Positions 34,321 to 41,473 of a DNA stretch of 64,000 nt are shown one piece after another. A program made the translations under genes and the position numbers. Origin of the DNA: Actinomycetota bacterium. GTDB taxonomy: Bacteria; Actinomycetota; Thermoleophilia; Solirubrobacterales; 70-9. Below the pieces are notes generated by a model, which did not search any database, was not told the origin of the DNA, and saw only the letters and a list, made by a program, of their open reading frames with translations. Each line of letters opens with the position of its first letter. Positions within the stretch are counted from its first letter, which is position 1. The stretch is from assembly GCA_018268415.1 (NCBI GenBank), contig JAFDWO010000087.1, positions 28,947 to 92,946 of the forward strand, given 5' to 3'.

Positions 34321-35121
34321 ATGAGGGCCGTCGCCGGCGTCGATCCGGCGGGGCTCTTCGACCTCGGTGGGCGCTCGGCGCTGGTCACCGGGGCGACCGG
34401 GGCGCTCGGCACCGCTGCCGCCCGCGGCCTTGCCGCCGCCGGGGCGAAGCTGACCCTCGCCGGCGGCAACGCCGAGCGGCTCGAGGCTGTGGGCACCGAG
34501 CTGCGCGCCGCCGGCGCCGCCGTCGAGCTGGTCGCCCGCCGCCCCGACTCGCTTGCCGACGCGGAGAAGATGGTCGCCGCCGCGACCGCCGCCCACGGCG
34601 TCCCGGAGCTGATCGTCACCGCCGCCGGCGTCAACAAGCCGGCGCCGATCGAGGACCAATCGGTCGCCGACTGGGAGGACGTGATGGACGCCAACGTGCG
34701 CGGCAGCTGGCTCGTCTGCAAGGCGGCGGCGCCGGGACTGATCGAGCGCGGCGGCGGCAAGGTCGTGCTGGTCTCCTCGACCCGGGGCCGGCTCGGCCAC
34801 CCGGCCGGCTACTCCGCCTACTGCGCCTCCAAGGCGGCGGTCGACGGCCTCTGCCGGACGCTCGCCTGCGAGTGGGGCAGGCACGGGATCAACGTCAACG
34901 CGATCGGCCCGACCGTCTTCCGCTCCGACCTCACCGCCTGGATGTACGCCGACGAGGACCCGGGGAAGGGAGTGCGGGAAGGGATGCTGACGCGGATTCC
35001 CCTCGGCCGGCTCGGCGAGCCCGAGGACTTCGTCGGCGCCCTGCTCTTCCTGCTGGCGCCTGCCTCGGACTTCTGCACCGGGCAGGTGCTCTACGTCGAC
35101 GGCGGCTACACCGCCGGATAG
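34321..35121 (+). CDS. SDR family oxidoreductase
   Basis: A 266-residue classical SDR. The cofactor motif TGATGALG is near residue 23, and the NNAG position reads TAAGVN. The catalytic residues are Ser in VSSTRGR and YCASK. The FCTGQVLYVDGGYTAG end is typical. ATG 34321 is preceded by GGGGAGG; the frame is open upstream through the cyclase gene but this start fits the family. It lies between a cyclase-family gene and a 3-hydroxyacyl-CoA dehydrogenase in an operon of CoA-dependent catabolism. The alcohol oxidised or ketone reduced is unknown. Confidence 0.87.
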   Translation: MRAVAGVDPAGLFDLGGRSALVTGATGALGTAAARGLAAAGAKLTLAGGNAERLEAVGTELRAAGAAVELVARRPDSLADAEKMVAAATAAHGVPELIVTAAGVNKPAPIEDQSVADWEDVMDANVRGSWLVCKAAAPGLIERGGGKVVLVSSTRGRLGHPAGYSAYCASKAAVDGLCRTLACEWGRHGINVNAIGPTVFRSDLTAWMYADEDPGKGVREGMLTRIPLGRLGEPEDFVGALLFLLAPASDFCTGQVLYVDGGYTAG

Positions 35122-35129
35122 TGGCTCCG

Positions 35130-36035
35130 ATGGTCGAGCGCATCGGCGTGATCGGCGCGGGGCTGATGGGCCACGGGATCGCCCAGGTTTTCGCCGGCGC
35201 GGGGGCGCGGGTGCGGGTCTTCGACCCCTCGCCGGAGGCGCTCCGGTCGCTGCGCCCGCGGGTCGAGTCGAACCTCAATGTCCTCGGCCTGCCGACCGAC
35301 GCGGTGGAGAACATCGAGCCGGTCAGCTCGGTCGCCGCGGCGGCGGGCGGGGCGGAGTTGGTGGTCGAGGCGGCGCCGGAGGACGTCGGATGCAAGCGCG
35401 CTGTCTTTGCCGAGCTGGCCGAGGTCGCCGAGGTCGACGCGATCCTGGCCACCAACACCTCGGTGATCTCGATCGGCGAGGTCGCTGCGGGCCAGGCCGC
35501 TGTCGACCGGATCGTCGGCACCCACTGGTGGAACCCCCCTTACCTGGTGCCGCTGGTCGAAGTGATCGAGCATCCGGAGGTCGATCCCGCGGTGGTGGAG
35601 CGGACCCTCGCGATCCTGGGCGCGGTCGGCAAGACCGCCATCCACGTCCGCCGCGATATCCCCGGCTTCGTCGGCAACCGCCTCCAGCACGCGATGTGGC
35701 GCGAGGCGCTGGCGCTGGTCGACGCCGGTGTGTGCGAGCCGCAGGAGATCGACACCGTCGTCCGCAGCGGCTTCGGCGCCCGCCTCGGGGCGGTCGGCCC
35801 GATCGAGAACGCCGACCTCGTCGGCCTCGACCTGACGGAGGCGATCCACGCCTACCTGCTCCCACACCTCGATTCCTCGACCGAGCCGGCGGCGGGCCTG
35901 CGTGAGCGCGTCGGCCGTGGTGAGCTCGGCGCCAGGAGCGGCCGTGGCTACCTCGACTGGGAGGCGGGCGACGCCGACGCCGTCCGCGATCGGATGGTGG
36001 TGCAGCTGCGCGGGGTGGAGGCGGCGCGGCGATGA
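35130..36035 (+). CDS. 3-hydroxyacyl-CoA dehydrogenase
   Basis: A 301-residue NAD-dependent 3-hydroxyacyl-CoA dehydrogenase, which oxidises 3-hydroxyacyl-CoA to 3-oxoacyl-CoA in beta-oxidation-like pathways. The Rossmann motif is GAGLMGHGIAQVFAGAG at the N-terminus. The substrate region ATNTSVISI and the catalytic His in GTHWWNPP (near residue 133) follow, then the C-terminal helical domain (VGNRLQHAMWREAL, ENADLVGLDLT). ATG 35130 is chosen; GTG 35121, overlapping the SDR stop, is an equally possible start. The stop overlaps the next gene by 4 bases. It should feed the BKACE or thiolase-like step. Confidence 0.91.
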   Translation: MVERIGVIGAGLMGHGIAQVFAGAGARVRVFDPSPEALRSLRPRVESNLNVLGLPTDAVENIEPVSSVAAAAGGAELVVEAAPEDVGCKRAVFAELAEVAEVDAILATNTSVISIGEVAAGQAAVDRIVGTHWWNPPYLVPLVEVIEHPEVDPAVVERTLAILGAVGKTAIHVRRDIPGFVGNRLQHAMWREALALVDAGVCEPQEIDTVVRSGFGARLGAVGPIENADLVGLDLTEAIHAYLLPHLDSSTEPAAGLRERVGRGELGARSGRGYLDWEAGDADAVRDRMVVQLRGVEAARR

Positions 36036-36850
36036 GCGGGGCGATCATCACCGCCGCCCTCACCGGCCCGATCGCCACCAAGGCCGACAACCCGGCGCTG
36101 CCGACCTCGCCGGAGGAGATCGCCGCGGCGGCGCGCGGGGCGTGGGAGGCGGGCGCCGCGATCGTCCATGTCCACCTCCGCGACGGCGACGGCAACCCGA
36201 CCGCCGACCTCGCCGTCGCCCACCGCGTCGTCGGGCTGATCAACGAGCGCTCCGACGCCCTGGTCCAGCTGTCCACCGGGGTCGGGCTCATGGTGCCGTT
36301 CGAGGAGCGCGAGGCGCTGGTCGAGGCGCGCCCGGAGATGGCGACGCTGAACCCGTGCACGATGAGCTTCGCCGCCGGCGAGTTCCGCAACCCTCCCGAC
36401 GGGGTGCGGCGGCTGGCCGCGCGGATGCTCGAGCTGGGCGTGAAGCCGGAGCTGGAGGTCTACGACACCGGCCACCTGGACGTCGCACTCGCCCTCCACG
36501 CCGAAGGCTTGCTCGCCGAGCCGCTTCAGTTCTCGATCGTCCTCGGGGTGCGCGGCGGCGCCGCGGCCACGCCCGCGAACCTCGTGGCGATGGTCGACCG
36601 GCTGCCCGCGGGCTGCGCCTGGCAGGTGATCGGGATCGGCCGCGGCAACCTGGCGATGACGGCAATCGGCCTGGCGATGGGCGGCAACGCCCGCACCGGG
36701 ATGGAGGACACCCTGCTTCTTCGCCGTGGCGTTCCGGCCGAGTCGAATGCGCAGCTGGTCGACCGGCTCGTCGGCGTCGCCCGTGCGCTCGAACGTGAGC
36801 CGCTCGGAGTCGCGGAGGCTCGCGAGCAACTCGGGCTCGGCGACACCTGA
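36032..36850 (+). CDS. BKACE-family beta-keto acid cleavage enzyme (DUF849)
   Basis: A 272-residue BKACE protein. The family condenses a beta-keto acid with acetyl-CoA, yielding acetoacetate and a new CoA thioester. Family marks are AALTGP near the N-terminus, the zinc-binding VHVHLRD (near residue 46), NPCTMSF, EVYDTGHL, and the zinc Glu in NARTGMEDTL. Length is normal. It closes the catabolic operon that begins at 29755, with an ATGA overlap to the dehydrogenase. Its 3' 325 bases are overlapped on the other strand by the long tail of the SGNH gene. The beta-keto substrate is unknown. Confidence 0.92.
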   Translation: MSGAIITAALTGPIATKADNPALPTSPEEIAAAARGAWEAGAAIVHVHLRDGDGNPTADLAVAHRVVGLINERSDALVQLSTGVGLMVPFEEREALVEARPEMATLNPCTMSFAAGEFRNPPDGVRRLAARMLELGVKPELEVYDTGHLDVALALHAEGLLAEPLQFSIVLGVRGGAAATPANLVAMVDRLPAGCAWQVIGIGRGNLAMTAIGLAMGGNARTGMEDTLLLRRGVPAESNAQLVDRLVGVARALEREPLGVAEAREQLGLGDT

Positions 36851-37743
36851 GCTTGGCAGGCGCCGCCCACGGCGCGCTCGAACCATGGCGCCAGGGTGCG
36901 GGCGAACGCCGCCGTCAGGTGGCCCGGGTCGCGGTAGACGAGGACGTTGTCGATCACCGCGCGGCACAGGCCGCCCGGGCAGACCTTCGGGGTGGGGTCG
37001 ATCAGGGCGGCGCCGGTCTGCTTCGCGGCCCGGACGTCGAAGTTGCGCCGCCAGGCGTCGCGCGGGGCGAAGTCGCACGCGCCGCGGTCTTGCAGATTGG
37101 CGAGCACGCATGCGGGCGGGTCGAAGGGCGCCTTGGGGATGTCGCGGATCACCACGACGCGCGCGCCTGCCCGCTGCAGCCTTCGCAGCGTCGCGACGTA
37201 GCCCGCCTGGAGCGCTTCCGCGTCGGCCCTGCCGGCGAGCTCTTCGCCGGGTCGTCCGTAGGCGGTGTAGTCGGCCTTGCCGCCCACCAGGACGAGCGGC
37301 CGGCCGGGGTCTGCCTCGATTCGGCGCAGCTCTTCGTGGCGCCAGGCGTCGCAGGCCAGGTACGCGCCGCCGGCGAGTTCGTTGAAGACGGTCACCGCGG
37401 CGGGCGGACATTCGCGCTTCGTCAGCACCACCAGGCGGAGGCGGTCGCGGCGGGCGAGGACCTGGAGCGCCGGGAAGAACTGGAGCGCGTGTGAGTCGCC
37501 GAAGAGGAATAGCCGGCGCCGCGCCCGGCGATCGCCGTAGAGGCAGGGGCCCGAGCGGGTCAGTTCGATCCCGATCATGCAGCCCTGGAGCTGCGGCAGG
37601 GGGACGTCGGCTTCCGCCGCGGCAGGGTTCGGGCGGAGGGCGGCGGCGTCTTCCGGCGGTGGGGATTTCGCGGTCGCGGTCGCCGCGACGGTGAGGGCGA
37701 TGCCGAGGGCGAGGAGGGCGATGCTGAGACGGGGCCGTCTCAT
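36526..37743 (-). CDS. Secreted SGNH-hydrolase-like protein with anomalous C-terminal extension
   Basis: A 405-residue exported protein. A signal peptide (LSIALLALGIALTVAATATA) is followed by an SGNH domain like the C-terminal domain of OafA-type acyltransferases. Block I is LFGDSHALQF (nucleophile Ser) and the catalytic Asp/His pair lies in DPGHLTA. The membrane acyltransferase domain is absent. The natural domain ends near FERAVGGA (about residue 297). The remaining 110 or so residues are Ser/Arg/Pro-rich and antisense to the BKACE gene, so they are probably not native, perhaps from a lost stop or a frameshift. No good ribosome site precedes ATG 37743. Confidence 0.72.
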   Translation of the reverse strand: MRRPRLSIALLALGIALTVAATATAKSPPPEDAAALRPNPAAAEADVPLPQLQGCMIGIELTRSGPCLYGDRRARRRLFLFGDSHALQFFPALQVLARRDRLRLVVLTKRECPPAAVTVFNELAGGAYLACDAWRHEELRRIEADPGRPLVLVGGKADYTAYGRPGEELAGRADAEALQAGYVATLRRLQRAGARVVVIRDIPKAPFDPPACVLANLQDRGACDFAPRDAWRRNFDVRAAKQTGAALIDPTPKVCPGGLCRAVIDNVLVYRDPGHLTAAFARTLAPWFERAVGGACQAQVSPSPSCSRASATPSGSRSSARATPTSRSTSCAFDSAGTPRRRSRVSSIPVRALPPIARPIAVIARLPRPIPITCQAQPAGSRSTIATRFAGVAAAPPRTPRTIEN

Positions 37744-37858
37744 GTTGTGAAGGTACTCTCGGACTGTCGATCCGAGGGGCCTTTTTCCACGGCCGACCGT
37801 TTCCCGGGGTCGGTTGCGGGTAGCAGTACAAATCCGTTCGCAACGGGGGAGGCTTGAG

Positions 37859-39550
37859 ATGAGGAAGCTTTGGGTTTCGTTGGCGGCGGTCGTCGTCGCG
37901 GTGGGCCTCGTGGCGTTCGCGGCTCCGGCCGCGGGTGCGGCGGAAGCGCTGGTCAACACCGGCAGCCCGCCCTCGCCTTTCCCGCAGAACAAGCAGAACG
38001 AGCCGTCGGTCGCGGTGGATCCGATGCACCCGGAAGTGATGGTGGCCGGGTCCAACGACGAGATCGACGAGCCGGCGTGCGAAGGCGGTGAATGCCCGTT
38101 CGTGCAGGGCGTCGGCAACTCCGGCGTCTACTTCTCCTTCGACGGTGGGAGCACCTGGACGCAGCCCACCTATACCGGTTACAGCGACCGCACCGGGACG
38201 CCTGGGGCGGGCCCGATCGGGACGCTCCCGCATTACGACACCAACGGCCTGGTCTCGGACGGCGACCCGGCTCTCGCCTACGGGCCGGCCCCGAGCGGCA
38301 ACGGCTTCTCCTGGGCGGCCGGCTCCCGCCTCTACTACGCGAACCTGACCTCGAACTTCGCCACCAGACGCAACGAATACACGTTCAAGGGCTTCGAGGC
38401 GATCGCCGTCTCACACACCGACAATGCCGCCGCCGCCGCGGCAGGCAACGCCTCGGCCTGGAGTGATCCGGCGATCGTCACCTCGCAGAACCAGACCTCG
38501 GCGACCTTCTCCGACAAGCCGGCCTTCACCGCCGACGACGCCGAAACGAGTCCCTACTTCGGCAATGCCTATGTGTGTTACAGCCGCTTCCAGGGCGAAG
38601 GTCCGGGAGTGACGATCTCCTTCAGCCGCTCCCGCGACGGCGGCGAAACCTGGTCGGCGCCGATCAAGTTGAGCCGGCACAACGATCCCCGCAAGCCACC
38701 CGACCGCCAGGGTTGCGCGGTGAAGACCGACAGCGAAGGCAACGTCTACGTCGTCTGGGAGGACGTGATCAAGAACCGCAGCGTCTTCGAGATGGCCCGC
38801 TCGTCCGACGGGGGCGCGACGTTCGCGAAACCGACCGTGGTGGCCAACGTCACCGACGTCGGCATCTTCGACGGCGTGCGCTCGATCTCGTTCGACGGGA
38901 TCGCGGGCGCCCGGACCAGCTCGTTCCCCGGCCTCAGCATCGCCAACGGCGCCCCCAGCGGCATCGGCGCGCCGAACACGATCGCGCTCGGCTGGTCCGA
39001 CGGCTCCGAAGGGCTGAACCACGAGCACGCCCTGGTGCAGCTCTCCGGCAACCGCGGCGTCACCTGGTCGGCGCCGACCGCCGTCGAGGAACCCGGGGAT
39101 CGTCCCGACTTCGCCTTCATCGGCATCTCGCCCGACGGCACCGACCTCTACACCGTCTACGACGCCTTCGTCGATCCCTTCCGTGAAGACACGACCTCGA
39201 CCCGGCGCTTCCAGGGCGTGGTCAGGCACACGGACGTGAGCGGGACGACCCTCGGCGCAACGACCACGCTTTACCGCGGCCCGCTCGGCGACTCGCGAGC
39301 CTCGAGCTCCAACGGCCTGATCGACGGGTTCCTCGGTGACTACAACAGCGTCGCCGCGACCAACGACGGCTGGGTCGCGGTCTTCAACGACGCTCGCGGC
39401 GCCGCCGTCTGCCCGGCGATCGACACCTTCCGACAGGAAACCGTCGAAGGCGTCAAAGGCGCGAAACCCCCGGCCCCCGGGACGGAATGCCCGCCGACCT
39501 TCGGCAATACCGACATCTGGTCGGCGAGCGGAGCCGATCCGACGCCGTGA
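37859..39550 (+). CDS. Secreted Asp-box (BNR/sialidase-like) repeat protein
   Basis: A 563-residue exported beta-propeller protein. The signal peptide is LAAVVVAVGLVAFAAPAAGA. Four Asp-box-type repeats are visible: SFDGGSTW, SRDGGETW, SSDGGATF and the degenerate SGNRGVTW. Sialidase-like propellers bind or cleave glycans, but the arginine triad of true sialidases is not evident, so enzymatic sialidase activity is doubtful. ATG 37859 has GGGGGAGG about 6 bases upstream. It diverges from the SGNH gene over 115 bases. GAA is common for Glu, as in the other exported proteins here. Confidence 0.85.
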   Translation: MRKLWVSLAAVVVAVGLVAFAAPAAGAAEALVNTGSPPSPFPQNKQNEPSVAVDPMHPEVMVAGSNDEIDEPACEGGECPFVQGVGNSGVYFSFDGGSTWTQPTYTGYSDRTGTPGAGPIGTLPHYDTNGLVSDGDPALAYGPAPSGNGFSWAAGSRLYYANLTSNFATRRNEYTFKGFEAIAVSHTDNAAAAAAGNASAWSDPAIVTSQNQTSATFSDKPAFTADDAETSPYFGNAYVCYSRFQGEGPGVTISFSRSRDGGETWSAPIKLSRHNDPRKPPDRQGCAVKTDSEGNVYVVWEDVIKNRSVFEMARSSDGGATFAKPTVVANVTDVGIFDGVRSISFDGIAGARTSSFPGLSIANGAPSGIGAPNTIALGWSDGSEGLNHEHALVQLSGNRGVTWSAPTAVEEPGDRPDFAFIGISPDGTDLYTVYDAFVDPFREDTTSTRRFQGVVRHTDVSGTTLGATTTLYRGPLGDSRASSSNGLIDGFLGDYNSVAATNDGWVAVFNDARGAAVCPAIDTFRQETVEGVKGAKPPAPGTECPPTFGNTDIWSASGADPTP

Positions 39551-39551
39551 C

Positions 39552-39571
39552 GGGGCTCCCCATCGAGCCCC
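39552..39571 (+). terminator. Hairpin after the Asp-box gene
   Basis: GGGGCTC at 39552-39558 pairs with GAGCCCC at 39565-39571 around CCCATC, starting directly after the stop codon. It has no U run. It separates the Asp-box gene from the DUF2277 gene. Confidence 0.5.
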
Positions 39572-39582
39572 GGGTGGAGTCC

Positions 39583-39588
39583 TAAGAT
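39583..39588 (+). promoter_or_regulatory. -10 hexamer of a probable leaderless promoter
   Basis: TAAGAT lies 6 bases before the ATG of the DUF2277 gene, with no ribosome-binding site between. The -35 region is inside the preceding hairpin and is a poor match. Confidence 0.4.
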
Positions 39589-39594
39589 CGGGAC

Positions 39595-39867
39595 ATGTGC
39601 AGAAACATCAGGACCCTCCACAATTTCGATCCACCCGCGAACACTGAGGAGATCCACGCGTCCGCCCTCCAATACGTACGAAAGATCAGCGGCTCGACCA
39701 AGCCCTCGCAGGCCAACGCCGAGGCCTTCGACCAGGCCGTCGTCGCGGTCGAAGCGGCAACGCGCACCCTGCTCGATCAGCTGGTCACCTCGGCACCGCC
39801 GAAGAACCGCGAGGTCGAGGCGGCCAAGGCGAAAGCGCGCTCCGAAAAGAGGTTCGCGGCGGCCTGA
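39595..39867 (+). CDS. DUF2277 family protein
   Basis: A 90-residue protein that I recognise as DUF2277 from its start (MCRNIRTLHNFDPPA) and from the segments YVRKISGSTKPSQAN and PKNREVEAAKAKARSEKRF. It is small, helical and cytoplasmic, with no known function. It probably has its own leaderless promoter (TAAGAT, 6 bases before the ATG). It is followed by a 22-base perfect palindrome and then a non-coding island of about 1.1 kb. Confidence 0.9.
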   Translation: MCRNIRTLHNFDPPANTEEIHASALQYVRKISGSTKPSQANAEAFDQAVVAVEAATRTLLDQLVTSAPPKNREVEAAKAKARSEKRFAAA

Positions 39868-39910
39868 GGGGGCGGGACGGCCGCCGTACGCGACCCGCCG
39901 GCCGTCCGAG

Positions 39911-39963
39911 GTGTTGATGGGCCGAAAACTCAGGCATGGCTTGAGTTTTCGGCCCATCAACAC
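39911..39963. terminator. Perfect 22-base inverted repeat
   Basis: The arms 39911-39932 and 39942-39963 are exact reverse complements, with a 9-base loop. The centre of the stem contains AAAACTC/GAGTTTT. It lies 41 bases after the DUF2277 stop and may be its terminator, although such a long perfect stem could also be a mobile palindromic element. Confidence 0.6.
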
Positions 39964-40155
39964 GGGGGTGTGACGGAAGACGGACGTGGTTCGGGGCCGT
40001 TGCGGTCCGAGGTGCGGAGGGCGCGTCCCAGGCCGCGGCGGCCGGCCGGCCGAGGCGCGGCGGGGCGTGGCCCGGGCCCCGCCCGTCCGGGCTGCCTCCC
40101 GGGCGCCTCATGGCGCTCCCGGCAGGCTGTGACTGGGCGCCACGAGGCGCCCGGG

Positions 40156-40297
40156 ACGGGAGGCGGTCGTGGGGAGGCGGGCACAGGGACGGGAGGGATT
40201 CGTGGGGAGGAGGGCACGGGGACGGGAGGGGTTCGTGGGAGAGGCGACACGGGGACGGGAGGGATTCGTGAAAAAGACGGCACGGGGACGGGAGGAG
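40156..40297. repeat. 33-base tandem repeat, four copies plus a partial fifth
   Basis: Units start at 40156, 40189, 40222 and 40255, with a partial unit at 40288. Each opens with ACGGGAGG, carries TTCGTG or GTCGTG in the middle and ends in CACGGGG or CACAGGG. The period equals 11 codons. The units differ by point changes and have no unique spacers, so this is not a CRISPR. Confidence 0.85.
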
Positions 40298-40346
40298 GGT
40301 CGGACCTCCGTGACGGGTATCCCCGAGGATGAGGCACGCGTGGCGG

Positions 40347-40371
40347 ATCTCGGGTCCCGGGGACCCGAGAT
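40347..40371. repeat. Perfect 11-base inverted repeat in island A
   Basis: ATCTCGGGTCC at 40347-40357 pairs exactly with GGACCCGAGAT at 40361-40371 around CGG. Confidence 0.8.
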
Positions 40372-40430
40372 CATCCGCGGGGATCCCCGGGCGGTGGAGG
40401 GACCCGGGAGGAGGCGTGGGCCCCCGACGT

Positions 40431-40477
40431 CTCCGTGGTTCGAAATGGTCGCCATACGACCATCTCGAACCACGGAG
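40431..40477. repeat. 21-base inverted repeat with one mismatch in island A
   Basis: The arms 40431-40451 and 40457-40477 are complementary at 20 of 21 positions, around CCATA. The outer part is CTCCGTGGTTCG paired with CGAACCACGGAG. Confidence 0.8.
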
Positions 40478-40704
40478 ATCCCCGGACGGTGGGGGCGGGC
40501 CCGAAGGGAGGGTCGCCGGGAGGCGCGTCGACCTGCCGTCGACCCGCAACGGCGATCCTCCACGGAGATCCCCGACCGTGGAGAGATCCGGGAGGAAGGC
40601 GTGGGGTTCCCGGCATCTCTGTGACGAAGGTCGGACCCCGGCCACACATCCGTGACGCTCCCGTGAGCCTCCCGTGGGCCTTCCTCCACACCCCCCGCAC
40701 CCTC

Positions 40705-40754
40705 GGCCGTCCCGGCCACGGCCACGGCCTGCCCGGGCCGTGGACGAGACGGCC
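40705..40754 (+). repeat. 50-base hairpin repeat, copy A
   Basis: It opens with GGCCGTCCCGGCCACGGCC and closes with GGCCGTGGACGAGACGGCC. These 19-base arms pair with two mismatches. It matches copies at 52924-52973 (plus) and 63742-63791 (minus) at about 47 of 50 positions in the closest pairs. Confidence 0.85.
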
Positions 40755-40975
40755 CCATCCCTTCCCCTCCCGGGCGACAACTCCAGACAGCCGCATCCCT
40801 TTCCCCCGGGCGCCAGCTTCAGACGGCCGCATCCCTTTCCCCCGGGCGCCAGCTTCAGAAGGCCGCATCCCTTCCCCGGGCCTCGCCCGGCAGAACGCTG
40901 GGGCCGCGGGGCCGTCCCTGCGCAGAATGCGAATTTAGGCGTCTCTGGACGGGGTGGAGGGACTCTTCCCTCGTG

Positions 40976-41016
40976 TACTTTTGCATCGTGGTTAGACTTT
41001 CCGCGATGCAAAAGTA
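40976..41016. promoter_or_regulatory. Perfect 13-base inverted repeat before the cupin gene
   Basis: TACTTTTGCATCG at 40976-40988 pairs exactly with CGATGCAAAAGTA at 41004-41016 around a 15-base loop. The loop contains TAGACT (40993-40998), a fair -10 hexamer. The right arm runs straight into the first ribosome-binding site. It may be an operator framing the promoter, or a 5'-leader hairpin next to the ribosome site. Confidence 0.65.
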
Positions 41017-41048
41017 GGAGGAGGACTTGACCAAGGAGGAGGACTTGA
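41016..41048 (+). repeat. Duplicated ribosome-binding site and start of the cupin gene
   Basis: AGGAGGAGGACTTGA occurs at 41016-41030 and again at 41034-41048, an exact 15-base repeat with period 18. Each copy supplies a strong ribosome site, and the period keeps the reading frame. Confidence 0.85.
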
Positions 41049-41413
41049 TGACGACGTCCGCTGTTGTCTCCGGTCGCTCGTACACGCCTGAGGAGATTCG
41101 GACTCTGCCGTTGGAGGAGATCGGGGCGCGGGAGGCGTTGGAGGGGGAACCGGTGGAGTCGGTTCACCGGCTCTACAAGGACGGGGTGACCGTGATGGGG
41201 ATCTGGGAGTGCACGCCGGGGCGCTTCATGGTGTCGAAGAGCGGGAGGCACTCGATGATGTACATCGTCTCGGGTCGGGGGACGGTGACCGATGCGGACG
41301 GCAAGGTGCACCTGCTCGAGCCCGGTGCGGCGCTGATGGAGCCCGACGGTTGGGTCGGGGAGTGGAACATCGTCGAGACGATCCGCAAGTTCTACGTGAT
41401 CGCCAAGAGCTGA
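41048..41413 (+). CDS. Cupin-domain protein
   Basis: A 121-residue single-domain cupin, close to the Cupin_3 / ureidoglycine-aminohydrolase-like group. The barrel strands run through GVTVMGIWECTPGRF, SMMYIVSGRGTVTDADG and LEPGAALMEPDGWVGEW. The classical metal-binding His cluster of cupin motif 1 is incomplete (HSMMYIV keeps one His), so an enzyme role is uncertain. ATG 41048 has AAGGAGGA 7 bases upstream. An in-frame TTG at 41027 with its own duplicate ribosome site could add 7 residues. It is a single-gene unit after the repeat island, with a 13-base inverted repeat upstream. Confidence 0.83.
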   Translation: MTTSAVVSGRSYTPEEIRTLPLEEIGAREALEGEPVESVHRLYKDGVTVMGIWECTPGRFMVSKSGRHSMMYIVSGRGTVTDADGKVHLLEPGAALMEPDGWVGEWNIVETIRKFYVIAKS

Positions 41414-41473
41414 CGCCGGGGTGTCGCCGCCGGCGCGGCGCCGGGGGCTGGAGGCGCGATCCCGGTCGCCGAT

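Larger units (their letters stand above)
39964..41015. other. Non-coding repeat island A
   Basis: About 1.05 kb with no convincing gene. Long frames exist on both strands, but their products are Gly/Arg/Pro-rich and follow the repeats. It holds a 33-base tandem repeat (40156-40297), two long inverted repeats (40347-40371 and 40431-40477), the 50-base family hairpin (40705-40754), a short tandem block that repeats GGGCGCCAGCTTCAGA (about 40815-40865), and the inverted repeat before the cupin gene. Confidence 0.75.

Noticed and set aside
37859..39550. Calling this protein an active sialidase
   Set aside because: Asp-box repeats are clear, but the catalytic arginine triad and Tyr/Glu pair could not be identified.
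40156..40297. Possible CRISPR array
   Set aside because: Units are directly adjacent with no unique spacers, and no cas gene is in the window.
39785..41311. A 508-codon minus-strand frame and smaller frames across island A
   Set aside because: Products are Pro/Arg/Gly-rich, follow the nucleotide repeats and run antisense into the cupin and DUF2277 genes; no start signal or domain.
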